A stretch of DNA of 64,000 nt from Stigmatella aurantiaca (GTDB lineage: Bacteria > Myxococcota > Myxococcia > Myxococcales > Myxococcaceae): contig NZ_FOAP01000006.1 of the NCBI RefSeq assembly GCF_900109545.1, positions 388,634-452,633 of the forward strand. Direction: 5' to 3'. Position 1 is the first letter of the stretch, and every line of letters begins with the position of its first letter. Positions 1-9,681 of this stretch are shown here, in pieces. A program made the position numbers and the translations under genes. The notes below the pieces were generated by a model. The model ran no database searches. It worked only from the letters and a program-made list of their open reading frames with translations, and was not told where the DNA came from.

Positions 1-1093
1 ACAGCTGGATGCCCGCGAGCAGCGTGGAGATGGACTTCTGGGCCGCCAGACCGATGACGAGGCCGGCGATGCCGGCGGAGGCCAGCAGCGAGACGCCCAC
101 GTTGCGCACCACCTCGAACTGCATGAGCAGCAGCGCCGCGGCGATGACGTAGGTGGCCACCTCCAGCACGTGCCGCATCACCGTGAGCTGGGTGTTCAGG
201 CCCCGGATGCGGTCCCCGTTGTCCGGGTTCTTGGAGGCCACCCGCTCCTGCACATAGGCGGAGGACACCCCCAGGAAGCGCAGGATGAACCACGCCAGGG
301 CGATGATGGTGAGCGAATAGCTCAGGCGCGCGAAGACGGTCTGCACCGGCTGGGGCAGCAGCAGCAGGGAGGTCCCCACCGCCAGCAGCAGCGCGAAGTA
401 CGGCAGCCGCAGCGGGCCCCTTCCGGCCCCCACCAGCGCATCGTCCCAGGTGAACTTCGTCCACTTCGCCAGCCGCTGGGTGAAGCCCAGCGTCAGCCGC
501 TCCAGCAGCAGCGACAGCGCCCAGCCCCCCACGAGCACCACGAGCAGCCCCAGCCACTGCCACGCCTCCAGCCCCAGCACCGTGCGCTTGAAGAAGAAGT
601 CCGGCAGCACCTCCGTGAGCACCGGCCCGTAGGCGCCGAACAACCGGTCCACCTCCTTCACCGTGGACTCATTGAAGACCCACACCAGCGCACCCCCATT
701 GTCCACCACGCGCTGGACGCGGATAGGCACCTCGGCCCCCGCCAGGGCGATGGTGCCAATTTGATCAAAGCGCGCCTCCTTGGGGTCGCCCTCCGGCTCG
801 GCGCTCAGCAGGGACAGGTCCACGGGCAGCTTGCGGTCCAGGACGAACTTCAACCGGCGGGCGAGCTGGGCCCCGGCGTCCGCCTGCTTGTCACGCGGCA
901 GGTAGTCCAGGTCCAGGTAGTGGGCCGCCAGGGCGTAGTTGCCCGCGTGCGCCTCGGCCAGGAAGCCTTTCACCGTGGCTTGAGGGGTCAGCCGGTCCAC
1001 GGTGGGTGGAGGTGCTCCCAGACCCGTATTGAGGGCCCAGGCGGGGAGGCTGGCGAGGAGCGCCACGCAAATGGCCAGAAAGGCTCGAGACAT
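1..1093 (-). CDS. MscS-family mechanosensitive ion channel (partial, C-terminus off window)
   Basis: The reading frame starts at ATG 1093 and runs off the left edge after 364 codons. It opens with a signal peptide (hydrophobic core FLAICVALLASLPAWA). A soluble periplasmic-type region of about 150 residues follows, and then several hydrophobic helices. The last visible residues are the pore-helix signature of MscS channels, SLLASAGIAGLVIGLAAQ, followed by KSISTLLAGIQL. By family this is an inner-membrane channel that opens under membrane tension. The N-terminal extension resembles that of larger MscS homologues. The gene is divergent from the response regulator at 1271, with 177 bp between them. 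The cytoplasmic beta domain is not visible. Confidence 0.9.
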   Translation of the reverse strand, partial: MSRAFLAICVALLASLPAWALNTGLGAPPPTVDRLTPQATVKGFLAEAHAGNYALAAHYLDLDYLPRDKQADAGAQLARRLKFVLDRKLPVDLSLLSAEPEGDPKEARFDQIGTIALAGAEVPIRVQRVVDNGGALVWVFNESTVKEVDRLFGAYGPVLTEVLPDFFFKRTVLGLEAWQWLGLLVVLVGGWALSLLLERLTLGFTQRLAKWTKFTWDDALVGAGRGPLRLPYFALLLAVGTSLLLLPQPVQTVFARLSYSLTIIALAWFILRFLGVSSAYVQERVASKNPDNGDRIRGLNTQLTVMRHVLEVATYVIAAALLLMQFEVVRNVGVSLLASAGIAGLVIGLAAQKSISTLLAGIQL

Positions 1094-1270
1094 GGGCGCT
1101 TTCCTTACTCGGTTGCCCGGGGACCGCCACAACCTTCGTTTCGGACGTTGGCCCCTCGACCGTACGCCCGTGGACACCTGGAAGTGGCCTCACGGGCCCC
1201 CCACCGGGAGGAAAGCCGTGGTACCTCGGGAGGCGGATAAGTTAGAACGGAACTCCAAGGGAAGGGCGCC

Positions 1271-1654
1271 GTGCAAGAGAAGCGAAAGATCCTCCTCATC
1301 GACGACAGCGAGATCACCCTCGCCATGGAGAAGGCCGTGCTGGAAGCGCGCGGCTATGAGGTCATCGCCACCTCGACGCTCATGGAGTTCGAGAAGACGC
1401 TCCGGACCTGGCGGCCGGACCTCATCCTCACCGACATCCACATGCCCGAGGCGAAGGGCACCGACATCTGCCGCACCCTGAAGAACGAGTACGGCACGCA
1501 GGACATCCCCATCATCCTCTTCTCCAGCCTCCCGGACGACGAGCTGGCCAAGCTGGCCGAGCAGGTGGGCGCCGATGGTTCGCTCTCCAAGGTGAACGGC
1601 CTGGAGGCCATGGGCGAGCGCGTGGACGAGCTGGTGCAGAGCATCCTCTGGTGA
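1271..1654 (+). CDS. CheY-like single-domain response regulator
   Basis: This 127-residue protein is a stand-alone receiver domain. The acidic pair is Asp11-Asp12, the phospho-acceptor is Asp55 in TDIHMP, the switch Ser is about residue 85 and the conserved Lys is 107. No output domain is present, so it should act by protein-protein contact. The start is GTG 1271, preceded by an AGGGAAGGG ribosome site. Its TGA overlaps the ATG of the next gene (TGATG), so the two are probably translationally coupled. The cognate kinase is not in the window. Confidence 0.88.
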   Translation: MQEKRKILLIDDSEITLAMEKAVLEARGYEVIATSTLMEFEKTLRTWRPDLILTDIHMPEAKGTDICRTLKNEYGTQDIPIILFSSLPDDELAKLAEQVGADGSLSKVNGLEAMGERVDELVQSILW

Positions 1655-3177
1655 TGCGGCTCGTCGCGCTCCTGGCGGTGCTGGCCTGCGGCCTCACGGG
1701 GTGCAAGCGCAGCCAGGAGCCCCGCCCCGAGCAGGCCTCCGCGCAGGCGGCCCCGGGCGCCATCCTCCTCTTCTCCGCCGACACGCGCGGGTACCTGGCC
1801 CCCTGCGGGTGCAGCGAGAACATGCGCGGCGGCATCGCCCGCGCCGCGTGGCAGGTGGAGGAGGCCCGGAAGGGCGCCCTGCCCCTCCTTTATATCGATG
1901 GGGGCGACAGCCTCTTTGGCCACGCCACGCTCAGCCCCTCCGAGGTGCCCCAGGAGGAGCTCAAGGCGAAGACGCTCGCGGAGGCGATGAAGCGCATGGG
2001 CGTGGCGGTGCGCGCCACCGGGGAGCTGGACCGGGTGCGGGGCCAGGCCTTTCTCCAGGGCCTGGGCCTGCCGGAGCTGCCGGCCGGCGGGATGAAGCTG
2101 CTGCCCGCTGGGGACCGGCAGGTGGGCGTGGTGGCCGTGCAGGACGCGGCCCAGCTCGTCCAGGCCAGCGCCCAGGCGCGCAAGGCCGGCGCGGACTTCG
2201 TGGTGGCGCTCTTCCACGGCACGGTGGAGGCCGCCCAGGCGGCGGTGGCCACGCCCGGCGTCGAGGCCGATCTCGTGCTGTCCACCCACACCGACACCGA
2301 GTTCAGCGGCGAGGAGAACCGGCTGGTGCGCGGCACCCTCCCCGTGGTGGGCCTCCAGAACAAGGGCCGGTCGCTGCTCCGGGTGGACCTCGCCTTCGGC
2401 CCCCCGAAAGGCCGGCTGAGCCTCCAGAAGTCCCAGGAGGACGCGGACCGCGAGGTGGCCCTGCTGGACCAGCGCATGGCCCTGCTCAACAAGGAGATCA
2501 ACCTCCCCGACGCGGCCCCCGCCCGCAAGCAGCTCCAGCAGGGCAAGCTGGAGGAGCTGGTGGCGCGCAAGCAGCAACTGCTCACGGCCCCGGTGGCCGC
2601 CGCCCAGGGGACGCCCGGCTTCACGCTGCGGTTCCTCCCGCTGGAGGCCACCCTTCCGGACTCGCCCACCGTGAAGGCCCTGGTGACGGCGTATGACCGG
2701 GACGTGGGGACGCTGAACCTCGCCTGGGCGAAGGAGCACGGCCAGGACTGCCCGCCTCCGAAGAAGGGCGAGGCCGCCTTCGTGGGCAATGGCTCCTGCC
2801 AGGAGTGCCACGCGGAGGCCTTCCCCGTCTGGGAGAAGTCCAAGCACCACCACGCCTGGCAGACGCTCGTGGACGTGGGCAAGCAGTTCCACCTCAACTG
2901 CGTGGGCTGCCACGTCACCGGCTACGAGCAGCCGGGGGGCGTGTGCCGCCTGGACAAGGTCTCCGGCCGCGAGGACGTCGGCTGCGAGAGCTGCCACGGC
3001 CCCGGCTCGCTGCACGCGGAGGACCCCACGCCCGAGAACGTCGTGGCCAAGCCCGGACGCGAGCTGTGCGTCACCTGCCACAACCCGGAGAACTCGCCCC
3101 ACTTCGACTTCGCCACCTACCTGCCCAAGGTGCTGGGCCCGGGCCATGGACAGGCCGCGGCGAAGCCGTCTCCGTGA
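1654..3177 (+). CDS. Lipoprotein fusing a metallophosphoesterase/5'-nucleotidase-like domain to a four-heme cytochrome c domain
   Basis: The protein has 507 residues. The N-terminus is a lipoprotein signal with lipobox LTGC. Residues about 30-250 resemble the calcineurin-like/5'-nucleotidase fold (LLFSADTRGYLAPCGC, YIDGGDSLFG, VVALFHG). Then comes a helical, charged linker. The C-terminal part has four CXXCH heme-attachment motifs at about Cys382, Cys416, Cys444 and Cys472, as in cytochrome c554-like multiheme domains. It should be an envelope-anchored electron-transfer protein. The substrate of the phosphoesterase-like part is unknown and its metal ligands look incomplete. The ATG overlaps the stop of the receiver-domain gene, which suggests shared expression. 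Confidence 0.82.
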   Translation: MRLVALLAVLACGLTGCKRSQEPRPEQASAQAAPGAILLFSADTRGYLAPCGCSENMRGGIARAAWQVEEARKGALPLLYIDGGDSLFGHATLSPSEVPQEELKAKTLAEAMKRMGVAVRATGELDRVRGQAFLQGLGLPELPAGGMKLLPAGDRQVGVVAVQDAAQLVQASAQARKAGADFVVALFHGTVEAAQAAVATPGVEADLVLSTHTDTEFSGEENRLVRGTLPVVGLQNKGRSLLRVDLAFGPPKGRLSLQKSQEDADREVALLDQRMALLNKEINLPDAAPARKQLQQGKLEELVARKQQLLTAPVAAAQGTPGFTLRFLPLEATLPDSPTVKALVTAYDRDVGTLNLAWAKEHGQDCPPPKKGEAAFVGNGSCQECHAEAFPVWEKSKHHHAWQTLVDVGKQFHLNCVGCHVTGYEQPGGVCRLDKVSGREDVGCESCHGPGSLHAEDPTPENVVAKPGRELCVTCHNPENSPHFDFATYLPKVLGPGHGQAAAKPSP

Positions 3178-3261
3178 AAAAGCCGTCAGTCCCCCCTGTC
3201 CTCCGGGGCGAGCCGGCTCTCCCGGGTGCTGACCAAGGGAACAAGCGGTTGGTCTGCTTGT

Positions 3262-3289
3262 TTGACTGTCAAGAAATATCGCGAATACT
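3262..3289 (+). promoter_or_regulatory. Predicted sigma-70-type promoter upstream of the lytic transglycosylase
   Basis: TTGACT at 3262-3267 and AATACT at 3284-3289 are separated by 16 bp, in an AT-richer patch 40 bp before the mltD-like ATG. The -35 region also lies in the perfect inverted repeat TTGACTGTCAA, which could be an operator. The call rests on consensus match only. Confidence 0.4.
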
Positions 3290-3329
3290 GGCCCCTTCCT
3301 GATTCCGGGCCTGCGCCCGCCGAGCCGCC

Positions 3330-5258
3330 ATGCCGTCTTTCTGCCTGCTGCTGGTCACCCTCGCCTCGGTTCCTCCCTCGCCCACGGCGTTGCCGATGCC
3401 GCCGCCGCCCACGGGGATGCGGCTGGTGGCCGCCGAGGTCCGCCCGCAGGCGCTGGACGGTGACGACGAGCCCGGCGCCGCCGAGAAGCCCGGTGCCGCC
3501 GAGGAGCCGGAGGAGGCCAGTGAAGAGGTAGAGGCCGAGTCCGCCGAGCTCGAGGAGCTGCGCGCGCTGGAGGGCGCCGAGCTGGACCCGGCCGCCCGCC
3601 CCAACGCGGAGGTGTTCCAGTCCCTGCGCCGCCTGGGCCTGGCCAACCCGCTGCGCCAGCGCATGCTCGACGCGATGGAGGAGACCACCTTCCGCGAGGA
3701 CGATGCCCTGCCGGAGATTCCCCTCATCACGGACCTGGCCAGCTTCGACGTGGGGCAGATCCGCGACCGGTACGACATCCCCGTGGAGATGCAGCCGCTG
3801 GTGGCCCAGTACATCCAGTTCTTCCAGGGCCCGGGCCGCAAGTGGTTCCGCAAGTGGGTGTCCCGCTCCACGCGCTACCTGCCCATCATGCAGCCCATCC
3901 TGGAGGAGAAGGGGCTGCCGCGCGACACGGTGTACCTGGCGATGATCGAAAGCGGCTTCTCCGCGCACGCCTACTCCTGGGCGCACGCCGCCGGGCCCTG
4001 GCAGTTCATCTCCAGCACCGGCAAGCAGTACGGCCTGCGCCAGGACTTCTGGGTGGATGAGCGGAGGGACCCCATCAAGGCCACCCACGCGGCCGCCGCG
4101 TACCTCAAGCAGCTTCACCGCGAGCTGGGCCACTGGTACCTCGCCTGGGCGGGCTACAACACCGGCGGCGGGCGCGTGCGGCGGCTCATGGAGCGCCATG
4201 GCACCTCCGACTTCTGGACCCTGGCCGAGGGCCGCGGCTTCGCCCAGGAGACGAAGCACTACGTGCCCAAGCTCATCGCCGCGGCGCTCATCGCCAAGCA
4301 CCCGGCCGCCTTCGGCTTCCGCGAGGAGGAGTTCGAGTACGAGCCGCCCCTGGCCTACGACGAGGTGCCGCTGGTGGACGCCACGGACCTGGACGCCGTG
4401 GCCCGCGCCGCCGGGGTGCCCGTCAAGGACGTGTACGACTTGAACCCGGAGCTGAAGCGCTGGTGCACCCCGCCCGCCACCGAGCGGGCGCCCTACCTGC
4501 TGCGGCTGCCCCAGGGCACCGGGCCGAAGTTCGCCGAGAACTTCAAGGCGCTCTCCCCCAACGAGCGGCTCACCTTCCGCATCCACAAAATCCGGCGCGG
4601 CGACACGCTCTCCCGCATCGCCCAGGCCTACGGCAGCGCGCCGGAGGCCATCCTCCAGTTCAACCGCCTGAAGAACGCGCGCGCCCTGCGCGTCAACGGC
4701 GAGCTCGCCATCCCCGTGCCCGGCGGGCGCGGCAGCGCAACGGCGCTGGAGCGCCACGTGGTGCAGGCGCGCCGCAGCGGCGTGAAGGCCCTGCGCCCCG
4801 AGGAGGAGATTCCCGCCGGCACCCCCACCGCCCCCGTGGCCACCGGCCCCATCAAGACGGAAGTCATCAACGGCCGCACCCGCGTCACCTACGGCGTGCA
4901 GTCCGGCGACAACCTGTGGGCCATCGCCCAGCGCTTCCACGTCACCGTGGAGGACCTGCGCGCGTGGAACGAGCTGCCCCGGCGCAAGCGCGGGCTCCAG
5001 GTGGGCACCGTCATCCAGGTGTTCCCCGGCACCCCGCCCGCCCAGGTCCAGGAGCGCGCGGGCACGGTGGTGGCCACCCACACCGTGTCCCAGGCGCCGG
5101 CCTCCCGCCCTGGCGTGCACACCCTGGCGGCCGGTGAGACGCTCTGGTCCGTGGCCCAGCGCTACGGCGTCAGCGTGGAGGACATCAAGCGGTGGAACCA
5201 CATCAAGGACCACCGCGCCGTTCCCGCCGGCAAGCAGCTCCAGGTGGCCGCGCCCTGA
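3330..5258 (+). CDS. mltD: Membrane-bound-type lytic murein transglycosylase D with three LysM repeats
   Basis: This 642-residue exported protein has a short hydrophobic N-terminus, then a Pro/Ala/Glu-rich low-complexity stretch. A goose-type SLT domain lies at about 190-300, with catalytic Glu207 in AMIESGFS and the downstream AGPWQF and AWAGYNTGGG motifs. Three LysM peptidoglycan-binding repeats lie at about 418-462, 520-565 and 596-641. Enzymes of this architecture cleave the MurNAc-GlcNAc bond non-hydrolytically to give anhydroMurNAc products during wall growth and turnover. It is preceded by a plausible promoter and ends 19 bp from the convergent AAA+ gene. Unlike E. coli MltD, no lipobox is obvious. 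Confidence 0.9.
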   Translation: MPSFCLLLVTLASVPPSPTALPMPPPPTGMRLVAAEVRPQALDGDDEPGAAEKPGAAEEPEEASEEVEAESAELEELRALEGAELDPAARPNAEVFQSLRRLGLANPLRQRMLDAMEETTFREDDALPEIPLITDLASFDVGQIRDRYDIPVEMQPLVAQYIQFFQGPGRKWFRKWVSRSTRYLPIMQPILEEKGLPRDTVYLAMIESGFSAHAYSWAHAAGPWQFISSTGKQYGLRQDFWVDERRDPIKATHAAAAYLKQLHRELGHWYLAWAGYNTGGGRVRRLMERHGTSDFWTLAEGRGFAQETKHYVPKLIAAALIAKHPAAFGFREEEFEYEPPLAYDEVPLVDATDLDAVARAAGVPVKDVYDLNPELKRWCTPPATERAPYLLRLPQGTGPKFAENFKALSPNERLTFRIHKIRRGDTLSRIAQAYGSAPEAILQFNRLKNARALRVNGELAIPVPGGRGSATALERHVVQARRSGVKALRPEEEIPAGTPTAPVATGPIKTEVINGRTRVTYGVQSGDNLWAIAQRFHVTVEDLRAWNELPRRKRGLQVGTVIQVFPGTPPAQVQERAGTVVATHTVSQAPASRPGVHTLAAGETLWSVAQRYGVSVEDIKRWNHIKDHRAVPAGKQLQVAAP

Positions 5259-5277
5259 GGCGCGGCCTCCCGGCCCG

Positions 5278-7035
5278 TCACTGCTCCTCGAGCAGCATCT
5301 TCAGCTCCCGCACCCGGCGGGTGATGCTGTCGCGGTCGAGCTGGCGGAACGGCTCGGGCAGCAGCTCCCGGCTGGTGCACTCCTGCACCGCCACCAGGTT
5401 CTGGAGCTCGATTTCCAGCGGGTAGCTGGGCGGCACGAAGTCCGCCAGCACCGCCTTCAGGTCCTCCTCCGTCACCTCTTCCCGGCCGGCCGTGAGCGCG
5501 CGGAACTTCGAGCGCACCATCACCGCCTCGATGTCCGCGCCGCTGAGCTGGCTCGCGTGCTCCGGCAGCAGCGCCGAGAAGGAGGCCACCGGCACGCTGA
5601 CGCCCGTCTTCTTCTGCATCACCTGGAAGAGCTCGTCCCGCTCGGCCTCGGTGGACGGATAGAAGAGCGCCAGGTGCTCCTCGGCGCGCCCCTGCCGCTT
5701 GAGATCGATGGGCAGCAGGTCCGGGCGGGCCGTCATCAGGAACCAGACAATCTTCCCGCGGTACTGCGTGTTGCCCATGAAGGACGCGATGGAGCCGAAC
5801 ACGCGGCTGCTCGTGCCCGAGTCCCCGCCGGAGTCGCGGTTGCCCAGGAACGTGTCCGCCTCGTCCACCATCACCGCCACGGGCCACAACGCCTTGAGCA
5901 GCGTGAAGATGCGCTCCAGGTTCGACTCCGTCACGCCCTGCCACTGGCTGCGAAAGTTGAGGAACTTCACCACGGGGATGCCGATCTCCCCGGCGAAGCA
6001 CGACACCAGGAACGTCTTGCCCGTGCCCACCGGGCCGCTGATGAGGTAGCCCATGGGCATCACCTCGTTGCGGCCCTTCTTCAGCGCGTTGGCCGCGGCC
6101 CTCAGCATGTCCTTCGCCTTGGCGTGCCCGGCCACGGCATCCAACGTGTGCGCAGGCTCGATGAACTCCAGGAGCCCGTGGCACTCCGCCTGGATGAGCT
6201 CCTTCTTCTTCTCCTTGAGCAGCTCCGGGGTGATGCGCACCTCGCGCTCCAGCGCCTCGGTGAGCACCCGGTCCAGGTTGATGCGCGACAGGCCCGCGGT
6301 CATCTTCGCCAGCGCCGGCAGCGCCACGTCCGAGATGGACTGGAGGCGCTTGCCCTCCAGCTTCGAGCGCACGTAGTCCAGCCGCTCCTCCTCCAGGGGC
6401 AGCGGCAGCTCGATGGGCGCCACGTACGGGTTGCGGGCAATCCGCGGGGAGATGTCCGAGAGGTTCTCCGCCAGCAGCACCACGGAGATGTCGTTGGCCA
6501 GGAACTGCGGGTCATGCGCCCACTTGTCCAGCGTGGCCACCACGAACCGGTCCTCCGTGGACAGGTGGCTCATCTCCCCGCCGGGCACCAGCGTCTCGGC
6601 GAAGTCGATGATGAGCGCCATGGACTTGCCCTCGCCCAGGCGCAGCCGCAGGAAGTTCTCCAGAATCTGCAGCGCCCGGCCTGGATCCCTCGGCAGCGAC
6701 TTGGCGTAGTCGGTGCCATAGAGCGCGTCGTAGCCCGCCATGGCCCGCTGCAGGTCCTTCTGCGTCTCCGGCGCGGCGGCGCGGATGCCCGAGGACCGGT
6801 CATAGAAGATGACGTGGTCCCGTCCGCCGAACAGCTCCTCGGAGAGGAACGTCTTGAGCGTGCCGAACTCCCGGCCGCCCTCCGCCGCGGTGAGGGGCTG
6901 CAAGTCCCGCACCGAGCCGTAGAGCAGGAAGGTGCAGACCGTCTTCGTGTAGTACTTCTGGGCGAGCTTCTGGGCCCAGCGCGGCAGATCCGCGAGTGGA
7001 TCCGCCTTGCTGCTCTTGCGTGTTTTGGTCGTCAC
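5278..7035 (-). CDS. AAA+ family ATPase
   Basis: From GTG 7035 (ribosome site GGAGGG just upstream) the protein has 585 residues. An in-frame ATG at 7080 would add 15 residues but has a poorer site. The N-terminal 300 residues form an unassigned domain that itself resembles a degenerate NTPase (LIIDFAETL, VVLLAENLSDI). The C-terminal AAA+ module carries Walker A GPVGTGKTF (about 332-340), Walker B VMVDEADTFLG (about 384-394) and an arginine-containing second region (MTARPDLLPIDLKRQGR). No protease or helicase motif is present, so a chaperone-like or remodelling role is most likely. The specific function is unknown. Confidence 0.8.
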   Translation of the reverse strand: MTTKTRKSSKADPLADLPRWAQKLAQKYYTKTVCTFLLYGSVRDLQPLTAAEGGREFGTLKTFLSEELFGGRDHVIFYDRSSGIRAAAPETQKDLQRAMAGYDALYGTDYAKSLPRDPGRALQILENFLRLRLGEGKSMALIIDFAETLVPGGEMSHLSTEDRFVVATLDKWAHDPQFLANDISVVLLAENLSDISPRIARNPYVAPIELPLPLEEERLDYVRSKLEGKRLQSISDVALPALAKMTAGLSRINLDRVLTEALEREVRITPELLKEKKKELIQAECHGLLEFIEPAHTLDAVAGHAKAKDMLRAAANALKKGRNEVMPMGYLISGPVGTGKTFLVSCFAGEIGIPVVKFLNFRSQWQGVTESNLERIFTLLKALWPVAVMVDEADTFLGNRDSGGDSGTSSRVFGSIASFMGNTQYRGKIVWFLMTARPDLLPIDLKRQGRAEEHLALFYPSTEAERDELFQVMQKKTGVSVPVASFSALLPEHASQLSGADIEAVMVRSKFRALTAGREEVTEEDLKAVLADFVPPSYPLEIELQNLVAVQECTSRELLPEPFRQLDRDSITRRVRELKMLLEEQ

Positions 7036-7099
7036 GGACGAATGTCCCTCCGCCCCACGGAGTGGGGCCCCCACGCCCACCGGGAACGGATGGGCGTGG

Positions 7100-9574
7100 C
7101 TACCTGCAACCCGGTTGTTTCCGCAGGGTCCCCTTCAACAGCGCCTGGGACTCACCCGCGGCCGGCGCGGTCACCGTCACGGGGGTGTCTTGGAAGCAGC
7201 GCAGGCGCAGCATCACCTGCTTGATGTTGGGCGCAAGCTCGAGATCCGCGGGCGTGCTTCCCACCGCCTTGCCGCCGGCCATGATGGTGGCCCCCGAGGG
7301 CTCGGACTCCACCCGGACACTCACCGCTTGGGACTTGAGCTGCGCGGTCACCTCCAGGAGGTTGGAGCCCTCCGGCGGCTGCTTGGATTGCGTCAAGGGC
7401 TCGTGGCCCGGGGCGCTCACCTCGATGGACAGCGGACCGGTGAAGGTCATCTCGAACGACAGCGCGGTGCTGCCGTACGGGCGCAGCACCTTGCCGTTCA
7501 CCTTCACCTCCGCGTCCCGCGGCTGGGTGGAGAGCACCAGGAACCCCTTGCGCTCCATCGCCTCGAGCGCCGCGGCCACGCGCGTCACCTGCGTGCCCTC
7601 GTTGACCGTCACCGTCTGGGTGAAGGCCTTGTAGCCCTCCGCGCTGACCATCACCACCACGGGCCCTGCCGGCATCTGCTGGAGGATGTCCCCGGTGGTG
7701 GAGGCCACCGCCTCGCCATTGAGGGACACCTTGGCCGTGGCGCGCACCGCGGCGGGCAGCTCCACCATGATGAAGCCCAGGGCGGGCTTGGACGGCATCA
7801 GCAGCACCACCATCAGGAGGATCAACGCGACCGCCGCGCCCCCCACGCCCAGGAACAGCACCTTGCGGTTGCCGCCCATGGTGTTGAGGTCCGTGGAGTG
7901 CTCCGCCGACTTGGGCTCGGGGGGCAGCGCCGGCGCGGGCCGGGACGCGTGGCCCGCCGACCCCAGCACGGGAGGCTCGCCCCGGGCAATGCGCGGCAGC
8001 CCATCCGAGCCCCGGCCGTGACGCGCGGGCGGCGGGGACTCCTGGCCGGGCGGCGTCACCAGGGGCATGCCAATCATGGAGGCACGCACCTGCACGCTGG
8101 GCGGCGAGGACACCGAGGGGATGTTCGGCATCGAGGGCGCGCGCGGCATCGGCGGATGCGTGGACGGCGGCGGCCCGATGACGGCCGTCTTGCCGGTGCT
8201 GGGCTCCTCGCCCTCGCCCAGCCGCTGGGCCGCGGGGGTCTCCAGCGGCGTGATGGCGCGCCCCACGGCGCCCGGCATCGTGGTGGGCTCCTCGGCGTCG
8301 TCGAAGTACTCCCCGGGCGACACCAGCATCGTCGCCACGCCCTCGTCGTCCTTGGGCGCGGGCACCGCCGCGGCGGCGGTCAGCTTGGGCAGCGAGGTGA
8401 GCGAGGCGGTGCGGCGGATGCCTCCGGCGGCCGTGAGGTTCGGGTTCGACGGGGGGTTGGCGGCCTTGGGGGGCTCCAACGGCGCGAGGCTCGGCGGCGC
8501 GGTGGGCGCAGGGGGCACCACGGGCGCGGCCACGGGCGCAGCGCCGGTGAAGCCCGCCTCGATGGCGGACAGCATGGCCTCGGGCGGCTTGATGGAGGCG
8601 TACTCCGTGAGCCGCTGCTTCTCGCGCTCCACCTCTTCGGCGAAGGTGGACTTCATGTACTGCATGAGGTCCTTGCGGCCGAAGATGGTCTCGCTGGTGA
8701 TGAGGAAGCGCTGCAGGTCATCGCCCAGCTCGCTGGCGTACTGGTAGCGCTCGTCCACGTCCCGGGCGAGCGCCTTGAGGACAATTTTCTCCAGCGTCTC
8801 CGGGATGCGGCGGTTGTAGGTGGACGGCGGGGCCACCTCCGCCTTGCGCACCTTCTCCAGCACCGAGAAGTCGCTCTCGCCCACGAACAGGCGCTCGCCG
8901 GTGAGCATCTCGTAGAGGCACACGCCGATGGCGAACACGTCCGAGCGGCGGTCCAGGGGCAGGCCGCGGATCTGCTCCGGGCTCATGTAGCCGAACTTGC
9001 CCTTGAGGATGCCGGCCTGCGTCTTGGTCGCCTTGCCCGCGGCCTTGGCGATGCCAAAGTCGATGACCTTCACCTCACCCTCGTAGGACACGAGGATGTT
9101 CTGCGGCGAGATGTCGCGGTGGACGATGTTCATGTCCCGCCCCATCCCGTCCTTCTTCCGGTGGGCGTAGTCCAGCCCCTCGCACATCTTCGACACGCAG
9201 TAGGCCACCAGCGGAATCGGCGCCGGCTCGCCCTTCTTGCGGCAGCGGTCGAAGATGGCCCGCATGTCCTTGCCGGGGATGTACTCCATCGCGATGAAGT
9301 AGCTGCTGGAGATCTGCCCCAGCTCGAAGATCTGCCCGATGTTGGCGTGCGTCAGCTGGACGCTGATCTTCGCCTCATCGATGAACATCGAGATGAACTC
9401 GTCGTCCTCGGCGATGTTCGGGAGGATGCGCTTGATGGCCACGAGCCGCTCGAAGCCACTGGCTCCGAATTGCTTGCCACGCCACACCTCCGCCATGCCG
9501 CCGATGTTGATGCGGTCAAGAAGCAGGTACTTCCCAAATGGGATGGGTTGGCGCTTGGGTTGGCTTGTCGTCAC
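7100..9574 (-). CDS. Serine/threonine protein kinase with C-terminal PEGA repeats
   Basis: This 824-residue Hanks-type kinase starts at GTG 9574. The kinase domain (about 13-285) has the glycine loop INIGGMAEVW, catalytic Lys48 in VAIK, HRDISPQN and DFGIAK, so it should be active. A long Pro/Ala-rich, phosphorylatable linker leads to one transmembrane helix (about 572-594). Two clear PEGA-type beta repeats and a third weaker one follow outside the membrane. This architecture is common in myxobacteria, where an extracytoplasmic sensor drives intracellular phosphorylation. No partner gene is adjacent apart from the AAA+ gene downstream on the same strand, 64 bp away. Confidence 0.92.
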   Translation of the reverse strand: MTTSQPKRQPIPFGKYLLLDRINIGGMAEVWRGKQFGASGFERLVAIKRILPNIAEDDEFISMFIDEAKISVQLTHANIGQIFELGQISSSYFIAMEYIPGKDMRAIFDRCRKKGEPAPIPLVAYCVSKMCEGLDYAHRKKDGMGRDMNIVHRDISPQNILVSYEGEVKVIDFGIAKAAGKATKTQAGILKGKFGYMSPEQIRGLPLDRRSDVFAIGVCLYEMLTGERLFVGESDFSVLEKVRKAEVAPPSTYNRRIPETLEKIVLKALARDVDERYQYASELGDDLQRFLITSETIFGRKDLMQYMKSTFAEEVEREKQRLTEYASIKPPEAMLSAIEAGFTGAAPVAAPVVPPAPTAPPSLAPLEPPKAANPPSNPNLTAAGGIRRTASLTSLPKLTAAAAVPAPKDDEGVATMLVSPGEYFDDAEEPTTMPGAVGRAITPLETPAAQRLGEGEEPSTGKTAVIGPPPSTHPPMPRAPSMPNIPSVSSPPSVQVRASMIGMPLVTPPGQESPPPARHGRGSDGLPRIARGEPPVLGSAGHASRPAPALPPEPKSAEHSTDLNTMGGNRKVLFLGVGGAAVALILLMVVLLMPSKPALGFIMVELPAAVRATAKVSLNGEAVASTTGDILQQMPAGPVVVMVSAEGYKAFTQTVTVNEGTQVTRVAAALEAMERKGFLVLSTQPRDAEVKVNGKVLRPYGSTALSFEMTFTGPLSIEVSAPGHEPLTQSKQPPEGSNLLEVTAQLKSQAVSVRVESEPSGATIMAGGKAVGSTPADLELAPNIKQVMLRLRCFQDTPVTVTAPAAGESQALLKGTLRKQPGCR

Positions 9575-9681
9575 GAGATTCGAGGGTCTCGGGGTTTAGA
9601 AGGAGGCGAGCCTATCGACCGCGCCTCCATAGGGTCAACCATGGGGCCACCCCTCCCCGAACAAGGCAAGCAAGCTTGCAG

